Shown: one piece after another, positions 55,475-64,000 of the stretch | How positions within the stretch are numbered: the first letter of the stretch is position 1 | Layout: each line of letters begins with the position of its first letter | Origin: Martinezella rhizogenes | GTDB taxonomy: Bacteria > Pseudomonadota > Alphaproteobacteria > Rhizobiales > Rhizobiaceae | Direction: 5' to 3' | NCBI GenBank assembly: GCA_013322215.1 | Contig: JAAMEZ010000026.1 | Span: forward strand, 1 to 64,000 | Length of the DNA stretch: 64,000 bases | Notes under the pieces: model-generated | The model's database searches: none | What the model was told of the DNA's origin: nothing | What the model saw: only the letters and a program-made list of their open reading frames with translations | Program-made: the position numbers and the translations under genes

Positions 55475-56253
55475 AGGTCATCTCCAATTCTCAATTCGGC
55501 AACAAAATCATAGGCATCGCCGCGATAGTGCGAGCGGGTGTATTCAACGACGCGCTGGTCGGCCAGGCGGGAAACGCGCTCGATCAGCAGCGCCGGCGCC
55601 CCGGCCTTGACGGTCAGGATCGATGCGGAGGTGGGGTCAAGCGTCACGGCGGTCAGCCTTTGCTGGGCACGGACGGGCTTGAAGCCCTTGGCGGCCAGCG
55701 CATCGTAGAGCGACCCTTCGGATATGGCGTTTTCGCCGAGGAACTTGATGGGAACGACGGCGCGCTCGATGGCAAGCGGCTGACCATCGGCGAGGCGCAG
55801 TCGGTCGAGCCGCAACACCGGCTCATCGAGGCCGAGGCCGAGCAGGAAGGATTCTTCCGGCGCCGGTGTGCTGATGGTGCGCTGGAGGATGCGAGCTCCC
55901 GGCTCGCGACCGCGCGAGCGCATGTCGGCCGAGAAGGAGGAGAGGCGCCAGAGCGGCTGCTCGATGCGCTCGACATGCTGCGAAACGAAGGTGCCGCTGC
56001 CATGGCGGGATTCGATGACGCCTGAGGTGAGGAGGTCTCGGTAGGCGGTTCTGACCGTGACGCGGCCGATTTCCAGTGCGCTGGCAAGATCGCGCTCGCC
56101 CGGCAGCGCCGTGCCTGGTTTCAGCAGACCCTCCTGGATAAGGCCGGTCAGCGCCTGTGCCAGGCGCTTGTAAAGCGGCCCGCTCCCAGTCCCATCGCTG
56201 AGGCCGCGATTGTTCAATTCGGCGATCAAACTGGTTCTATCCATGGCTGCCAT
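55471..56253 (-). CDS. GntR-family (HutC/UTRA) regulator of the nag operon
   Basis: A 260-residue repressor. The winged helix is at about 20-85 (PLYKRLAQALTGLIQEGLLKPG; LASALEIGRVTVRTAYRDLL; SRHGSGTFVSQ) and a UTRA ligand domain follows to the end (LRLDRLRLADGQPLAIERAVVP; RVVEYTRSHYRGDAYDFVAEL). Its overlap with the amino-sugar genes suggests that phosphorylated GlcNAc is the ligand, as for NagR/DasR relatives. The start is 56253 (AGG 6 bases upstream) or 56244. GGTTCTA repeats overlap the start, probably its own operator. Confidence 0.88.
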   Translation of the reverse strand: MAAMDRTSLIAELNNRGLSDGTGSGPLYKRLAQALTGLIQEGLLKPGTALPGERDLASALEIGRVTVRTAYRDLLTSGVIESRHGSGTFVSQHVERIEQPLWRLSSFSADMRSRGREPGARILQRTISTPAPEESFLLGLGLDEPVLRLDRLRLADGQPLAIERAVVPIKFLGENAISEGSLYDALAAKGFKPVRAQQRLTAVTLDPTSASILTVKAGAPALLIERVSRLADQRVVEYTRSHYRGDAYDFVAELRIGDDL

Positions 56254-56272
56254 ATAGAACCTATTTAGAACC
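56233..56272. promoter_or_regulatory. GGTTCTA operator repeats at the GntR gene start
   Basis: TAGAACC occurs on the plus strand at 56255-56261 and 56266-56272 (11-base period), and GGTTCTA occurs at 56233-56239 in the opposite orientation. They surround the start codon of the regulator gene, consistent with autoregulation of the operon. Confidence 0.55.
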
Positions 56273-56301
56273 AATTCACAAGATGAATCTGGTCGAAGCG
56301 C

Positions 56302-56339
56302 AAAAAAGAATCGGCCGGGCGCTTGGGACGCCCGGCCGA
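56302..56339 (-). terminator. Rho-independent terminator of galM
   Basis: On the minus strand TCGGCCGGGCG (56339-56329) pairs with CGCCCGGCCGA (56321-56311) around seven bases and is followed by TTCTTTTTTG. It begins 25 bases after the galM stop. Confidence 0.9.
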
Positions 56340-56364
56340 ATGTCAGGAAAGCGGCGCGCCCGGT

Positions 56365-57390
56365 TCAGTTCTTGGTGAAAATGTAATCCGTTTCCTGCCG
56401 CAATACTTCGCCCGGGCGGAGCACGGCATTGGGGAAGCCTTCGTGGTTTATGGCGTCGGGCCAGACCTGCGTCTCCAGGCAGAAGCCGGCGAACGGGCCG
56501 ATCTTGCGGCCGTCATGGCCGGGAACCGGCACATCGAGCTTGAAGCCGGTATAGAACTGCACGCCGGGCTCGGTGGTGCGGACCTCAAGCGATACGCCGG
56601 AATTGACGCTGCGGGCGAGCACGACGGAGCGCTTGGCGGTGCGTTCGGTCGACAGGCAGAAATTGTGGTCGTAAAGCGCCTGTTCGCTTCCGTCGAAGCG
56701 CTTCATCGGCGACATCTCGCGGAAATCGAAGGCGCTGCCCTCGACGGAGCGGATCTCGCCGGTCGGGACCTGCTTGTCGTCCGTCGGCGTATAGTGATCG
56801 GCGGCGATCATGATGTCGTGGCCGAGCGCATCGTCACGACCGTCGAGGTTGAAATAGGCGTGCTGGCAGACATTGGCGAGGGTCGGCTGGTCGGTGGTCG
56901 ATTCATAGGTGACCGACAGTTCGCCGTTGCCATGTACCCGGTAGGTCGCCTGGATCGCGCAGTTGCCGGGATAGCCGGCGCGGCCATCGGGATCGACGAT
57001 CTTCAGGACGACGCGGTCGGTATCGTGCTCGACGATCGTCCAGTTGCGCTTGGCGATATTGTCCTTGCCGCCGTGCAGGTGAGTGACACCCTTTTCGTTG
57101 AGCTCGAGTTGATACTCCTTGCCATCCAGCGTGAAGCGGCCGGCGCCGATGCGGTTGGCGCAGCGGCCGGGCGTGGCGCCGAAATAGGAGGAATGGGCGG
57201 GATAATCGGCAAAATCGTCGAAGCCGAGCAGGAGCGAGGGCTCGTGGCCCTCAAGGCGAAGATCCTGGATGACCGCGCCCCACGACATGATATGCGCCGT
57301 CAGGCCGCCGCCGACGATCTTGACGCGATAGACAGTATCTCCATCGGCCGTCGTCCCAAAAACTTCCCGCTGCAAAGTGCTTTCCGTCAT
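56365..57390 (-). CDS. galM: Aldose 1-epimerase (galactose mutarotase)
   Basis: A 341-residue cytoplasmic enzyme interconverting alpha and beta forms of aldoses. Features include FGATPGRCANRIGAGRFTLDG near 70, HLHGGKDNIAKRNW near 104, the catalytic His in NVCQHAYFNLDG near 173, and the C-terminal CLETQVWPDAINH with Glu near 309 acting as base. The frame starts MTESTLQREVFG. It stands alone with its own terminator. Sugar specificity beyond hexoses is unknown. Confidence 0.93.
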   Translation of the reverse strand: MTESTLQREVFGTTADGDTVYRVKIVGGGLTAHIMSWGAVIQDLRLEGHEPSLLLGFDDFADYPAHSSYFGATPGRCANRIGAGRFTLDGKEYQLELNEKGVTHLHGGKDNIAKRNWTIVEHDTDRVVLKIVDPDGRAGYPGNCAIQATYRVHGNGELSVTYESTTDQPTLANVCQHAYFNLDGRDDALGHDIMIAADHYTPTDDKQVPTGEIRSVEGSAFDFREMSPMKRFDGSEQALYDHNFCLSTERTAKRSVVLARSVNSGVSLEVRTTEPGVQFYTGFKLDVPVPGHDGRKIGPFAGFCLETQVWPDAINHEGFPNAVLRPGEVLRQETDYIFTKN

Positions 57391-57580
57391 ATCAACTCAT
57401 CCATCGCTTTGAGTATGTGAGGCCAGACCCTGCCCCCATTCGTGTTATTCCGCAACCTGTCCGATGGCGAAATCTAGAGGCATGAAAAGGGGGATCAAGG
57501 CTCCGTCTGGCTTTCGAGGCGCTACGCTGCGCCGGAAGTATGCAATGCCTATGACAGACCAGCTGGTTTTCGTAACCGCT

Positions 57581-57629
57581 CCTCACCCTAGCCCTTTCCC
57601 CGCGCGCGGGGACAAGGGCTAGGGTGAGG
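57581..57629. repeat. Near-perfect 49-base palindrome
   Basis: CCTCACCCTAGCCCTT (57581-57596) and AAGGGCTAGGGTGAGG (57614-57629) are exact complements, and the centre CCCCGCGCGCGGGG is itself nearly palindromic. The CTCACCCTAGCCC sequence is, from memory, a widespread bacterial intergenic repeat in rhizobia. Confidence 0.8.
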
Positions 57630-57668
57630 CAGACAATTGCACTCTGGTTTACGGAGAGATTGCTGTAG

Positions 57669-57713
57669 AGCCCCCTCTCCCGGTAATACGAGGAGAGAGT
57701 TGGGGAGAGGGCT
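57669..57713. repeat. Second CCCTCTCCC palindrome
   Basis: AGCCCCCTCTCCC near 57669 and GGGGAGAGGGCT ending near 57712 form imperfect inverted arms about 20 bases apart. It is related to the palindrome 40 bases upstream. Confidence 0.55.
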
Positions 57714-57773
57714 AGGCACGAAGGTGCAGCCGGATAGTGTGCGCCTGACTATTGCAAACCCAGGCCGATCCGC

Positions 57774-58961
57774 TCAGCGCGACAATTCCTTCGTCGCCTT
57801 CTCCAGCCCGCCGAGCGTCAGAGGATACATCCGCTCGCCCATCAGGCGGCGGATGATGGAGATCGAGGTTGTGTGGCCCCAATAGTTTTCCGGCACGGGG
57901 TTGATCCAGATGCATTTGCGGAAATGGCCGGTCATCCGGGCGAGCCAGGCTTGCCCTGCCTCCTTGTTCCAATGCTCGACCGAGCCGCCGGGCTGTGTGA
58001 TCTCGTAGGGGCTCATCGAGGCGTCGCCGACGAAAACGACACGGTAGTCGGGGCCGAAGGTGCGGATCAGGTCCGTCGTTGCAGTAATGTCGACGCGCCG
58101 GCGGCGATTGTCCTTCCAGACACCTTCATAGAGGCAGTTGTGGAAGTAGAAATACTCCATGTGACGAAACTCCGCGCGGGCAGCGGAGAAGAGTTCCTCG
58201 ACAACGCGGATATGGTCGTCCATCGAGCCGCCGACATCGAAGAACATCAGGAGTTTGACGGCGTTGCGGCGCTCCGGCCGCGTCTGGACGTCGAGATAGC
58301 CATGCTCGGCGGTGGAGCGGATGGTGCCGGAGAGATCCAGCTCCTCGGCTGCCCCCTCGCGCACCCAGCGGCGCAGGCGTTTCAGGGCCACCTTGATGTT
58401 GCGGGTGCCGAGCTCGACGCCGTCGTCGAGATTCTGGAAGTCGCGCCGATCCCAGACTTTTACCGCGCGGCGGTGGCGCGATGTTTCCTGGCCGATGCGC
58501 ACGCCTTCCGGATTGTAGCCATAGGCGCCGAAGGGCGAGGTGCCTGCCGTGCCGATCCACTTCGAGCCGCCCTGGTGCCGGCCCTTCTGCTCGGCCAGCC
58601 GCTCACGCAGCGTCTCCATCAGTCTGTCGAAGCCGCCGAGCGCCTCGATCTCTCGTCTTTCCTCTTCGGTCAGATGCCGCTCGGCGAGCTTGCGCAGCCA
58701 TTCCTCAGGAATGGTGGTCGCTTCGACTGCGTCGGCATTGCCACCGATTGCTTCGACGCCGCGGAAATAGTCGGCGAAGACCTGATCGAAGCGATCGATG
58801 AAGCGCTCGTCCTTGATCAGCGTCGCGCGGGCCAGATAGTAGAAGGCCTCGACGTCGTAATCGGCAATCCCTTCTTCCATTCCCTCAAGCAGCGACAGGA
58901 ATTCCCGGAGCGTCACCGGAACCTTCGCTTCCTTGAGTTTCAGGAAGAAGGGAATGAACAA
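57774..58961 (-). CDS. VWA-domain protein (CoxE/COG3825-like), MoxR partner type
   Basis: A 395-residue cytoplasmic protein. The N-terminal half is helical (MFIPFFLKLKEAKVPVTLREFLSLLEGM) and the C-terminal half a von Willebrand A domain beginning KLLMFFDVGGSMDDHIRVVEELFSAA near residue 240. The usual MIDAS motif DxSxS is altered to DVGGS, keeping one Asp and one Ser. Such proteins usually work with a MoxR AAA+ ATPase, which lies 2.3 kb away. It starts only 3 bases after the metA stop, so it is probably in the SAM-II-controlled transcript. Confidence 0.85.
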   Translation of the reverse strand: MFIPFFLKLKEAKVPVTLREFLSLLEGMEEGIADYDVEAFYYLARATLIKDERFIDRFDQVFADYFRGVEAIGGNADAVEATTIPEEWLRKLAERHLTEEERREIEALGGFDRLMETLRERLAEQKGRHQGGSKWIGTAGTSPFGAYGYNPEGVRIGQETSRHRRAVKVWDRRDFQNLDDGVELGTRNIKVALKRLRRWVREGAAEELDLSGTIRSTAEHGYLDVQTRPERRNAVKLLMFFDVGGSMDDHIRVVEELFSAARAEFRHMEYFYFHNCLYEGVWKDNRRRRVDITATTDLIRTFGPDYRVVFVGDASMSPYEITQPGGSVEHWNKEAGQAWLARMTGHFRKCIWINPVPENYWGHTTSISIIRRLMGERMYPLTLGGLEKATKELSR

Positions 58962-58964
58962 GCC

Positions 58965-59891
58965 TCAGGTCCTTTCCTGGCCGATCTCCTCCAGATCATA
59001 CGGCGTGGTCTGGTAGATCTCGTTGATCCAGTTGCCGAAGAACAGATGCGCGTGGCTGCGCCACCGGTTCTGCGGGGAGATTTCCGGGTCGTTATGCGGG
59101 AAGTAGTTGTGCGGCATCTTGATCGGCACGCCCGCATTCACATCGCGGAAATATTCATCCGCCAGCGAGGTGGAATCATACTCCACGTGATTGAACATGT
59201 AGAGCCGGTTGCAGGCCTGTTCGTGCACGAGGCAGACGCCCATCTCACTCGAATCCATCAGGATCTGCAGGCCAGGCACTTTTTCGATGTCGGTGCGCTT
59301 TACCTCGGTCCAGCGCGAGACCGGAATGGCGAAATCGTCGGAGAAGCCGTTGAGATAGACCGAGGAGGGCTTCAGGTTCTGGTGGCGATAGACGCCAAAG
59401 GCCTTTTCCGTCAGCGTATATTTCGGCACGTTGTGGAAATGGTAGATCGCCGCCATCGCGCCCCAGCAGACGTTCAGCGTCGAATGGACGTTGGTGGCGG
59501 TCCACTCGAAGATCTCCTGCATCTCTTTCCAGTAGGTGACGTCTTCATAGTCCAGCAGCTCGATCGGCGCGCCGGTGATGATGAAGCCGTCGAACTTGCG
59601 GTGCTTCACTTCTTCCCAGGTCTCGTAGAAAGCAAGCAGATGCTCCTCGGAGGTGTTCTTTGCCTTGTGCGCGCCGATGCGCACCAGCGAGAACTCCACC
59701 TGCAGCGGCGATGCGCCGACCAGGCGCGCCATCTGGACCTCGGTCTTGATCTTGTTCGGCATGAGGTTCAAGAGCCCGATCTGAAGGGGGCGGATATCCT
59801 GACGGAACGCCACCGTTTCGGTCATCACCCGCACACCCTCATTCTGAAGGGTTTCAAACGCGGGGAGCGTATCGGGAATCTTGATGGGCAT
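58965..59891 (-). CDS. metA: Homoserine O-acyltransferase MetA
   Basis: A 308-residue enzyme starting methionine synthesis by acylating homoserine. The start [20 protein letters not shown] is diagnostic. The nucleophile Cys is in [14 protein letters not shown] near residue 142, the catalytic His in [11 protein letters not shown] and Glu in the HVEYDSTSL segment. Whether acetyl or succinyl-CoA is used cannot be decided here; many alphaproteobacterial MetA use acetyl-CoA. The ATG at 59891 (not 59912) gives the family N-terminus. Expression is under the SAM-II element upstream. Confidence 0.96.
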   Translation of the reverse strand: MPIKIPDTLPAFETLQNEGVRVMTETVAFRQDIRPLQIGLLNLMPNKIKTEVQMARLVGASPLQVEFSLVRIGAHKAKNTSEEHLLAFYETWEEVKHRKFDGFIITGAPIELLDYEDVTYWKEMQEIFEWTATNVHSTLNVCWGAMAAIYHFHNVPKYTLTEKAFGVYRHQNLKPSSVYLNGFSDDFAIPVSRWTEVKRTDIEKVPGLQILMDSSEMGVCLVHEQACNRLYMFNHVEYDSTSLADEYFRDVNAGVPIKMPHNYFPHNDPEISPQNRWRSHAHLFFGNWINEIYQTTPYDLEEIGQERT

Positions 59892-59910
59892 TGTTTCACT
59901 CGCCAAATAC

Positions 59911-59945
59911 AAAAAAACCGGCCGCGATCATGAATCGCTACCGGT
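59911..59945 (-). terminator. Terminator after the SAM-II aptamer
   Basis: ACCGG and CCGGT, plus inner GCGAT and ATCGC arms, form a hairpin on the minus strand (59945-59917) followed by seven T (59917-59911). It lies between the aptamer and metA, so the riboswitch probably works by transcription termination. Confidence 0.8.
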
Positions 59946-59956
59946 CCGCACGCGGC

Positions 59957-60010
59957 CCTTTAGCGACTTATTTAACGTGGCTGCAAGCCGGCCGGCCAAA
60001 TCACCACGAG
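59957..60010 (-). promoter_or_regulatory. SAM-II riboswitch upstream of metA
   Basis: The minus strand reads GTGGTGATTTGGCC, then GGCTTGCAGCCACGTTAAA, then AAGTCGCTAAAGGGCCG, the conserved blocks of the SAM-II (metA) pseudoknot aptamer, found mainly in alphaproteobacteria. High SAM should switch metA off. Confidence 0.95.
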
Positions 60011-60282
60011 GGAAATTTCATAAACCTGTCATTCCGTGGGGTCAATGGGCAAGCTCTTGACGACAGGGCTGTGAATTCGAGTGAATTGAAGATGTCCAGG
60101 AGTCCCGGCGGATTGCCTATCCTTTGCTCGTTGCGCTGAAAGATGATGGTGCATGGCGGATCGACAGCCTGAAACACTGTTATTTGGGTACAGAGTGCGG
60201 AATTGTCATCATTCTGATCTAGAGTGTATGCCCACAACGTCTGCTTTCGAGAGGCAAGCTGACTTTGTTGAATGGAACGAAC
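60011..60282. other. Intergenic region upstream of the orphan gene
   Basis: About 270 bases between the metA leader and the orphan gene, which diverge. Promoters of both must lie here. No gene, repeat or clear operator is seen. Confidence 0.35.
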
Positions 60283-60780
60283 ATGACACTGGATACGATA
60301 CTGCCTTTTCTAGGCCATTCCGAACAAGATCCAGGATTGGCCGACCTGTTGGCCTCCGTCGGGTTCGATGTTTCCCTGATGCCCGGGCGAGCCCAGCGTG
60401 GTGCCGGCACCGGACACTGCGAGCTAAAATCCCTTGGCATTGAACTCGCCTTCGACTTTCATACTGGCTATAAAACCAGGTTCGGAACGCCCAGGGATGG
60501 TGGCAAAGCGATCCTTTCGGCGATCTTTGCATATGGCAAGCCCAGCGAAACGCGTGCAGCATATGTCGGGCCGATTCCGTTCAGCCGCGGTCCGATTCAT
60601 AACCGCGACAATGCTCTGCTAGAATTCGGTTTGCCTCTACGGACCGAAGAAGAGGATGGCATTGTCGAATGGGACCAATGGGTGAAAGACGGCGTGCAGC
60701 TGCGTACGGAATACCTTGACGACGGCTCCCTTTTTATCTGCGCCTACTCGGTGCCCTTTATCGAAACCGCATCCAGCTAG
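60283..60780 (+). CDS. Orphan protein, possibly immunity-protein-like
   Basis: A 165-residue soluble protein starting MTLDTILPFLGHSEQDPGLA. I do not recognise a named family with confidence. The pattern of an N-terminal DPxLxxLLxxxG helix, an AIFAYG strand, a GPIPF turn and a C-terminal WDQWVKDGVQLRTEYLDDGSL segment recalls uncharacterised immunity-like proteins found beside polymorphic toxins, but no toxin gene is present. The frame is also open from a TTG at 60265. It is flanked by unrelated genes on the opposite strand, so it may be a recent insertion. Confidence 0.6.
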   Translation: MTLDTILPFLGHSEQDPGLADLLASVGFDVSLMPGRAQRGAGTGHCELKSLGIELAFDFHTGYKTRFGTPRDGGKAILSAIFAYGKPSETRAAYVGPIPFSRGPIHNRDNALLEFGLPLRTEEEDGIVEWDQWVKDGVQLRTEYLDDGSLFICAYSVPFIETASS

Positions 60781-60825
60781 CACAGCCACGGCGGATGAAG
60801 GCAATCCCGACTCGAATTGGTGTCC

Positions 60826-61247
60826 TTACAGGTGCTCAAGGAAGTGCTGCATGCCATAGCCGAGACGCTGCCTTGCCACGGCGATCGGCAGCCAGAAGAA
60901 GCGGAAGCGAATGGGGTTGCTGCCGTCGAACGGCGTCATTTCGAAATGGAGCCAGGTATCGGGTGTTGCTTCGGGTAGTATGCAGCGGAAATAATGTCTC
61001 TGATGATGGTATTCGCGCCCGTCTTTTTCGAAGCGGTAGTCATGAATGCCGAGCGGATATAGATCGCCTGCCGCAAGTCCGGTCTCTTCCTCGAATTCGC
61101 GCGCTGCCGCTGTTGTTATGTCTTCGCTCGGCTCGACGGTACCACCTGGAACCTGCAATTTGACGGCGGGGAAATCCGGCTCGTCGAACAGCAGCAGATG
61201 CCGGTCGCGCAGCGCGTAGATCAGGACCTTAACGCCATCCGGCTGCA

Positions 61248-61248
<1 letters not shown>
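60826..61248 (-). CDS. NUDIX hydrolase
   Basis: A 140-residue enzyme of the NUDIX family. The Nudix box is GGTVEPSEDITTAAAREFEEETGL near residues 35-58, matching Gx5Ex7REUxEExGU. It hydrolyses a nucleoside diphosphate-linked or similar substrate. Its ATG overlaps the MoxR gene stop (TGATG at 61250-61246), so it is translated by coupling. The longer open frame upstream overlaps MoxR and is not real. Substrate unknown. Confidence 0.9.
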
Positions 61249-62090
<842 letters not shown>

Positions 62091-62253
62091 CGGAAGGCTT
62101 TCTCAATCTTTCGAGTGCAAGCTAATTGCTGACCTTATTCGGTTCAAGACGCGAAACCGTGTATATAGGAATGTGATCCCACCGATCTATTGCAAGGGTG
62201 GACATGAGGGCGGGTCATGATTAACTGACGGGACGCGTCGCAGGGAAGTGCTG

Positions 62254-64000
62254 ATGGCAGTTGAAAAGCAAGCCAAGCCGAATATCCAGGGAAACGAACA
62301 GGTCGGATACGATTTGAGCCTTTTCTTTCGGCTGAGGATGATGTTCTCCGCTTTCTGGAATTCGGCTGTTCGCATCAAGATCATTTCCCTGACTGTCGTG
62401 CTCTTCGTGATCATTCTGGTCACGGCCTATGTCCAGGTGCTGCTCAACAGCTGGAATGCGCCCTTCTACGATTCGCTGGCAAGGCGCGATATTTCCGCTT
62501 TCTTCCATCAGCTCGGCGTCTTCGGCATCATCGCTGGCTCGCTGCTGGTCCTCAACGTCGTCCAGGCCTGGCTCAACCAGATGACCGCGCTCTATATGCG
62601 CGAAGGGCTGGCGCGCGATCTGGTCGATCAATGGCTGCAGGCCAAGCGTGCGCTTCGCCTTGCCTCCTCCGGTCTTATCGGCGTCAATCCCGACCAGCGG
62701 CTGCATGAGGACGCCCGCAATCTTGCCGAAAGCTCGACCGGTCTGGCCATCGGTCTCGTGCAGGCGACGATCCTGCTTTTGAGCTTCATCGGCGTGCTCT
62801 GGGAGCTCTCCAGCGGCATGGTTTTTCACCTCAGGGGCATGAGCTTCTCCATTCCGGGCTATATGGTCTGGGCGGCGATCCTTTATGCCGGATCGGCGTC
62901 CTTCCTCAGTCAATTCGTCGGTCGCCGTCTGGTGCGGCTGAACGCGGATCGCTATTCGAAGGAGGCCGAGCTGCGCTTCGCGCTCATGCATGCCAACGAG
63001 CATATGCCGGCGATCACGATTGCCGGCGGCGAGGAGAACGAGCGCCGACGGATCAATCTCGATATATCAGCCGTGCTTGCCGTCATCCGCCAGCTCGCCA
63101 TTGCCAATACCAATCTTACCTGGGTTTCTGCCGGCTACGGCTGGCTGGTGCTGATCATTCCCATCCTCGTTGCCGCGCCCGCCTATTTCTCCGGCGGCCT
63201 GACCTTCGGCCAGCTGATGGTGGCGGTTGGCGCCTTCAATCAGGTCAATTCCGCGCTGCGCTGGTATGTCGCCAATTTCGGCCCGATTGCCGAATGGCGT
63301 GCCACGCTGATGCGCGTGACCGATTTCCGCAAGGCGCTGACGGAAATGGACGACAAGACACCGATGCCGCACACCCTCGTCTTCGAAAAGGCGGCACCGG
63401 GCACGATGGTTTGGACCGATCTGGAGATTTCGACGAAGACCAATGACGAGGCGACGGAAAACGGCTTCCGGATCGCGGAAGGTACCGTGACGATCAATGC
63501 TGGCGAGCATGTGATGATCAACGGCGATCACGGCGTGAACCGCAGACTGCTGTTCGAGGTGCTGGCGCATCAATGGTACAGCGGTTCCGGCACGGTCAGC
63601 CTGCCACCGATGGATGATATGCTGTTTGTGCCGCACACGCCCTATGTGCCGACCGGCACGCTCAGGGAGGCAATCTGTTTTCCAGACGATCGGGACGCCT
63701 ATGACGATGCTGCCGTCGATACCGTCATCGACAAGGTGGGGCTTGGCCGCCTGAAGAGCCGTCTCGACACGCAGGCCCGCTGGGATCGATTGCTCGACAC
63801 AGAAGAACAGAAGGCCGTCGGCTTTGCGCATCTGCTGCTCGCGAAGCCGAAATGGGTCGTTTTCGACGATGCCCTGGAAGGGCTGGAGGCCGAAGTTCAG
63901 GCGAAGGCCTTTGCTCTGCTGGCAGAACTGGAGGATGCAACCCTGATCTATATCGGCCGCTCTGATGCTTTCATGCACGCCATGTCGCCGCGCGTCCTGC
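62254..64000 (+). CDS. SbmA/BacA-YddA-type ABC permease with degenerate ATPase domain (partial)
   Basis: An ABC-type inner-membrane protein, cut by the window edge after 582 residues. The N-terminal part has about six helices and the SbmA/BacA-like NSWNAPFYDSLARRD, ALYMREGLARDLVDQW and VNPDQRLHEDARNL stretches. The ATPase domain that should follow is altered: Walker A reads GDHGVNRRLL without Lys, the signature reads LDTEEQKAVGFAHLLL instead of LSxGEQ, Walker B ends VVFDDA, and the switch His is absent (IYIGRSD). It therefore seems unable to hydrolyse ATP. The start is 62254 with GGGAAG upstream. Confidence 0.85.
   Translation, partial: MAVEKQAKPNIQGNEQVGYDLSLFFRLRMMFSAFWNSAVRIKIISLTVVLFVIILVTAYVQVLLNSWNAPFYDSLARRDISAFFHQLGVFGIIAGSLLVLNVVQAWLNQMTALYMREGLARDLVDQWLQAKRALRLASSGLIGVNPDQRLHEDARNLAESSTGLAIGLVQATILLLSFIGVLWELSSGMVFHLRGMSFSIPGYMVWAAILYAGSASFLSQFVGRRLVRLNADRYSKEAELRFALMHANEHMPAITIAGGEENERRRINLDISAVLAVIRQLAIANTNLTWVSAGYGWLVLIIPILVAAPAYFSGGLTFGQLMVAVGAFNQVNSALRWYVANFGPIAEWRATLMRVTDFRKALTEMDDKTPMPHTLVFEKAAPGTMVWTDLEISTKTNDEATENGFRIAEGTVTINAGEHVMINGDHGVNRRLLFEVLAHQWYSGSGTVSLPPMDDMLFVPHTPYVPTGTLREAICFPDDRDAYDDAAVDTVIDKVGLGRLKSRLDTQARWDRLLDTEEQKAVGFAHLLLAKPKWVVFDDALEGLEAEVQAKAFALLAELEDATLIYIGRSDAFMHAMSPRVL

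Larger units (their letters stand above)
57391..57773. other. Intergenic region with two palindromic repeats
   Basis: A 383-base region upstream of galM and downstream of the VWA gene. It holds the palindromes at 57581-57629 and about 57669-57713 and no supported gene. Confidence 0.55.

Noticed and set aside
57873..59933. 686-codon plus-strand frame
   Set aside because: It is antisense to the VWA and metA genes, which have clear family motifs.

Overview
The window is a stretch of high-GC alphaproteobacterial chromosome, most likely from a Rhizobium species. The evidence is a convergent set of family matches: an ndvA cyclic beta-glucan exporter beside an ExpR-type LuxR regulator and pyruvate carboxylase, a phaR/phaA/phaB polyhydroxybutyrate locus, rpoH2 next to a CarD-type regulator, a SAM-II riboswitch before metA, and palindromic intergenic repeats of the kind seen in Rhizobiaceae. 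As far as I remember, this gene order (ndvA-expR-pyc, later ispG, rpmF, phaAB, helicase, carD, rpoH2) resembles one part of the Sinorhizobium meliloti chromosome. Almost everything looks like core chromosome. The visible mobile DNA is a decayed IS630-type fragment at the left edge and several short palindromic or MITE-like repeats. I see no tRNA, rRNA, CRISPR array or prophage.

Layout. 0-0.6 kb: IS630 relic. 0.7-7.2 kb: ndvA, expR, pyc. 7.2-12.4 kb: a metallo-beta-lactamase-fold hydrolase, a GNAT acetyltransferase, a Bcr/CflA-type efflux gene preceded by a leader peptide and terminator, and a polar amino acid (cystine-type) ABC importer. 12.8-18 kb: an SGNH esterase overlapping an acyltransferase, a TetR regulator divergent from DoxX and flavodoxin genes, and an EamA exporter. 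18.4-25.6 kb: an MFS gene, ispG, a LysE exporter, ispA, mtgA, a 2H-phosphoesterase-like gene, a GST and rpmF. 25.9-28.8 kb: phaR divergent from phaA-phaB. 29-29.8 kb: three very small envelope protein genes. 29.8-31.06 kb: a gene-free region with four copies of an 80-base repeat and a dense cluster of GANTC (CcrM) sites. 31-37.4 kb: a helicase, an S4 protein, fdxA, carD and rpoH2. 37.5-42.9 kb: an M48 protease and the TPP-riboswitch-controlled thiBPQ operon. 43-47.8 kb: a DHA2 efflux gene divergent from a MarR regulator, then thiN and an ABC-F ATPase. 48-52.4 kb: a two-gene RND pump. 52.5-57.4 kb: an amino-sugar operon (GntR, SIS deaminase, nagA, SIS) and galM. 57.8-62.1 kb: a VWA protein, SAM-II-controlled metA, an orphan gene, a NUDIX hydrolase and a MoxR ATPase. 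62.25 kb to the end: an ABC-type permease whose ATPase motifs are degenerate.

Several groups work together. NdvA, ExpR and the SGNH/acyltransferase pair concern surface or exported polysaccharide. PhaR, PhaA and PhaB handle carbon storage, IspG and IspA isoprenoid supply, and ThiB/P/Q with ThiN the uptake and pyrophosphorylation of thiamine. The nag operon breaks down N-acetylglucosamine-6-phosphate. The most unusual items are the repeat array with clustered GANTC sites upstream of the helicase, the Leu/Val-codon leader-peptide attenuator in front of an efflux gene, and the pseudo-ATPase ABC transporter at the right edge. All function calls come from reading translated sequence without any database search.
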